Assembly: GCF_021462415.1 (NCBI RefSeq)
Contig: NZ_JAKEDS010000002.1
Location: 248,001-312,000 of the forward strand
DNA length: 64,000 nucleotides
Direction: 5' to 3'
DNA from: Rhodohalobacter sp. 614A
Lineage (GTDB): Bacteria > Bacteroidota > Rhodothermia > Balneolales > Balneolaceae
Below are positions 62,051 to 64,000 of this stretch, piece by piece. How positions within the stretch are numbered: the first letter of the stretch is position 1; each line of letters begins with the position of its first letter. A program made the translations under genes and the position numbers. The notes beneath the pieces were generated by a model that was not told where the DNA came from, made no database searches, and saw nothing but the letters and a program-made list of their open reading frames with translations.

Positions 62051-63064
62051 ATGAATTTTAACGGCAAATCAATTTTAATTACGGGTGGTACAGGTTCGTT
62101 TGGCCATGCTTTCGTTGAAAGAATTTTGAATGAGTGGCCGGATGTTGAGCGGTTGGTTATTTATTCCCGCGACGAGCAGAAACAGTATGAAATGGAGCAG
62201 CTTTACCCACATCAAAAATACCCGATGATTCGGTTTTTTATTGGGGATGTGCGCGATTATAACCGTCTTCGCCGTGCATTGAATGGCATAGACTATGTTA
62301 TTCATGCTGCTGCGATGAAACATGTTCACATTGCAGAATACAATCCCGATGAATGTGTGAAGACAAATATCGGTGGTGCCGAAAACCTTGTCAGAGCTTG
62401 CCTTGAGGCCAATGTGAAAAAAGTTGTAGCCCTTTCAACGGATAAAGCCGCAGCCCCAATTAATCTATACGGTGCCACAAAGCTTGTTTCTGATAAATTG
62501 TTTATAGCCGCGAATAATATTCGTGGGAAAAACCCAATTACGTTCTCAGTTGTACGATATGGCAATGTCATGGGCTCCAACGGATCGGTGATTCCTTTTT
62601 TCATCAAAAAAAGAAACGAAGGAGTTCTGCCTATTACCAACGAACATATGACCCGTTTTACCATTACACTTGAGGACGGAGTGGACATGGTGCTGCACGC
62701 TTTAGAACATGCCTGGGGAGGTGAACTTTTCGTTCCGAAAATACCTTCATACAGAATTATGGATGTGGCCGAAGCGATTGGCCCCGAATGCGAAAAGAAA
62801 GTCATCGGCCTTCGTCCCGGTGAAAAAATTCACGAAGAGATGATCACTTCATCCGACTCATTTTATACATATGATTTGGGAGATTATTATTCCATTTTAC
62901 CGTCGCAGCATATGTGGGATTTGGATGAGTATATTGATCATTTTAATGCCCGTAAAGTGGATCTCGGATTCCGTTACAATTCCGGGGAGAATGATGAATG
63001 GGTAACTGTTGAAGAGATCAGAAAGCTGATCAAAGATCACGTAGATCCGAATTTTTCGGTTTAA
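62051..63064 (+). CDS. pseB: UDP-GlcNAc 4,6-dehydratase, inverting (PseB-like)
   Basis: A 337-residue short-chain dehydrogenase. ILITGGTGSFGHAFVERIL for NADP binding, YSRDEQKQYEMEQLY, HAAAMKHVHIAEYNPDECVK and STDKAAAPINLYGATKLVSD with the Lys of the active site, then SVVRYGNVMGSNGSVIPFF. These match PseB/FlaA1, which makes UDP-2-acetamido-2,6-dideoxy-L-arabino-hexos-4-ulose, first step of pseudaminic acid synthesis. The next gene is the matching PseC transaminase. Role in glycan rather than flagellin decoration is inferred from the neighbours. Confidence 0.93.
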   Translation: MNFNGKSILITGGTGSFGHAFVERILNEWPDVERLVIYSRDEQKQYEMEQLYPHQKYPMIRFFIGDVRDYNRLRRALNGIDYVIHAAAMKHVHIAEYNPDECVKTNIGGAENLVRACLEANVKKVVALSTDKAAAPINLYGATKLVSDKLFIAANNIRGKNPITFSVVRYGNVMGSNGSVIPFFIKKRNEGVLPITNEHMTRFTITLEDGVDMVLHALEHAWGGELFVPKIPSYRIMDVAEAIGPECEKKVIGLRPGEKIHEEMITSSDSFYTYDLGDYYSILPSQHMWDLDEYIDHFNARKVDLGFRYNSGENDEWVTVEEIRKLIKDHVDPNFSV

Positions 63065-63107
63065 TTGGTTAAACCTGTCCTCCTGAATGTTTTAATATAA
63101 ATCAACC

Positions 63108-64000
63108 ATGCCGTCTGAATCAGATAGAAACTTTGATCCCATTCCTTATGGCAGGCAGCATATCTCTCAGAATGATATTGATGCGGTAACCCGTGTTCTT
63201 CAGTCCGACTATCTGACCCAGGGGCCGGAAATCGGGAAGTTTGAAGAGGCTTTTGCAGATTATGTCGGGAGTAATTATGCCGTAGCTGTTTCGAATGGAA
63301 CAGCCGCTCTCCATCTTTGTGCATTGGCTCTTGATGTAAACCATAAGAGCAAAGTAATTACAACCCCAATTACTTTTTCAGCATCTGCAAATTGCATACG
63401 CTATTGTGGTGGTGAAGTTGATTTCGCAGATATTGATCCTGAAACATTCCTGATTGATATCGGGAAGATAAGAGAAAAACTCGAAGCTGCGCCCAAAGGG
63501 ACATACGATGGTATTATCCCGGTTGATTTTGCCGGAAGAGCAGTCAATCTCGAAGAGTTGAGAAAGCTCGCGGATGAGTTTGACTTGTGGATCATTGAAG
63601 ACGCTTGTCACGCTCCGGGTGGTTTTTTTGTAGATTCAACCGGTACCAAACAGTTTTGTGGAAACGGGCAGTTTGCAGATTTGGCAATTTTCTCCTTTCA
63701 TCCCGTAAAACATATTGCGACCGGAGAAGGTGGAATGATTACCACGAACAGCGAAGAACTCTATCAGAAACTGTTGAAGCTGCGTACTCACGGGATTACC
63801 AAAAATACTGATGGATTTACAAATTCGATTGAAGATGCAATTGGGGATCCTCAAACTCCGGAACTGACAGCTCAGGAATTCCCAAAATGGTATATGGAAA
63901 TGCAGGAGTTGGGATACAATTACCGGCTGACCGATTTTCAGGCAGCTCTGGGTACAAGTCAACTGGCCAGAGCTGATGAAGGTCTCCAAAGAAGAAGAGA
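63108..64000 (+). CDS. pseC: PseC-like UDP-4-amino-sugar aminotransferase (3' truncated by window)
   Basis: The frame is open from ATG 63108 to the window end, about 297 residues, with the C-terminus missing. IPYGRQHISQNDIDAVTRVL, SDYLTQGPEIGKFEEAFADY and AVAVSNGTAALHLCALAL begin the protein; IIEDACHAPGG carries the PLP-Asp region and FSFHPVKHIATGEGGMITTN the PLP-linked Lys. These are PseC landmarks. It aminates the C4 keto group made by PseB with glutamate and PLP. It starts 43 bases after pseB. Later pse genes (H, G, I, F) should follow outside. Confidence 0.92.
   Translation, partial: MPSESDRNFDPIPYGRQHISQNDIDAVTRVLQSDYLTQGPEIGKFEEAFADYVGSNYAVAVSNGTAALHLCALALDVNHKSKVITTPITFSASANCIRYCGGEVDFADIDPETFLIDIGKIREKLEAAPKGTYDGIIPVDFAGRAVNLEELRKLADEFDLWIIEDACHAPGGFFVDSTGTKQFCGNGQFADLAIFSFHPVKHIATGEGGMITTNSEELYQKLLKLRTHGITKNTDGFTNSIEDAIGDPQTPELTAQEFPKWYMEMQELGYNYRLTDFQAALGTSQLARADEGLQRRR

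Overview
The window is one long surface-polysaccharide region from a Gram-negative bacterium of the Bacteroidota/Balneolota/Rhodothermota type. Pointers to this are a type IX secretion C-terminal domain (NYPNPFN motif) on a secreted hydrolase, an UpxY-type NusG paralogue, several TTG-N19/20-TAnnTTTG promoter candidates typical of that group, frequent TTG starts, a BamD lipoprotein, and Wzi and SLBB export proteins. I infer a marine or halophilic Balneola-like organism, but there is no rRNA to confirm it. I saw no tRNA, rRNA or CRISPR array.

Region 1 (1-27017) is an exopolysaccharide locus: glycosyltransferases, SAM methyltransferases, a Wzy-like polymerase, a WecG/TagA-type transferase, GDP-fucose synthesis (fcl, gmd), a priming phosphoglycosyl transferase, a large SLBB export protein, an ABC flippase/exporter, a Wzc-like tyrosine kinase, and three enzymes of a diacetamido-uronic acid pathway (WbpB/WbpD/WbpE type). 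Embedded in it on the opposite strand are a secreted alginate-lyase-like lipoprotein and a GH88 unsaturated-uronyl hydrolase. A four-helix-bundle gene framed by heptamer repeats sits between the acetyltransferase and aminotransferase genes.

Region 2 (27018-42240) opens with a palindrome, a remnant of an Argonaute PIWI domain, and an upxY antiterminator with its own promoter and leader. Then comes a strikingly AT-rich cassette (about 28.7-37.4 kb): FkbM methyltransferase, Wzx, Wzy, glycosyltransferases, a sulfotransferase, an unknown toroid-like protein and an acetyltransferase. It looks horizontally exchanged. It is followed by normal-composition genes (DUF354 protein, UDP-GlcNAc 2-epimerase, VanZ, an unusual soluble sugar transferase) and a REP-like repeat array.

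Region 3 (42249-51264) holds a second flippase, a second DUF354 protein, a glycosyltransferase, a 115-bp-period REP array interrupted by a RAYT-type Y1 transposase, a second sulfotransferase, and a small housekeeping block (polyprenyl synthase, bamD, nadD).

Region 4 (51332-64000) has two tandem Wzi-like outer-membrane proteins, a tight carbamoyltransferase / SGNH hydrolase / DUF5989 / SxtJ operon, a kinase-less Wzz-type protein, a second ABC exporter, and the start of a pseudaminic acid pathway (pseB, pseC) that runs off the window. Together the genes could make, modify (sulfate, carbamoyl, acetyl, methyl), flip, polymerise, export, anchor and trim at least two different acidic polysaccharides.
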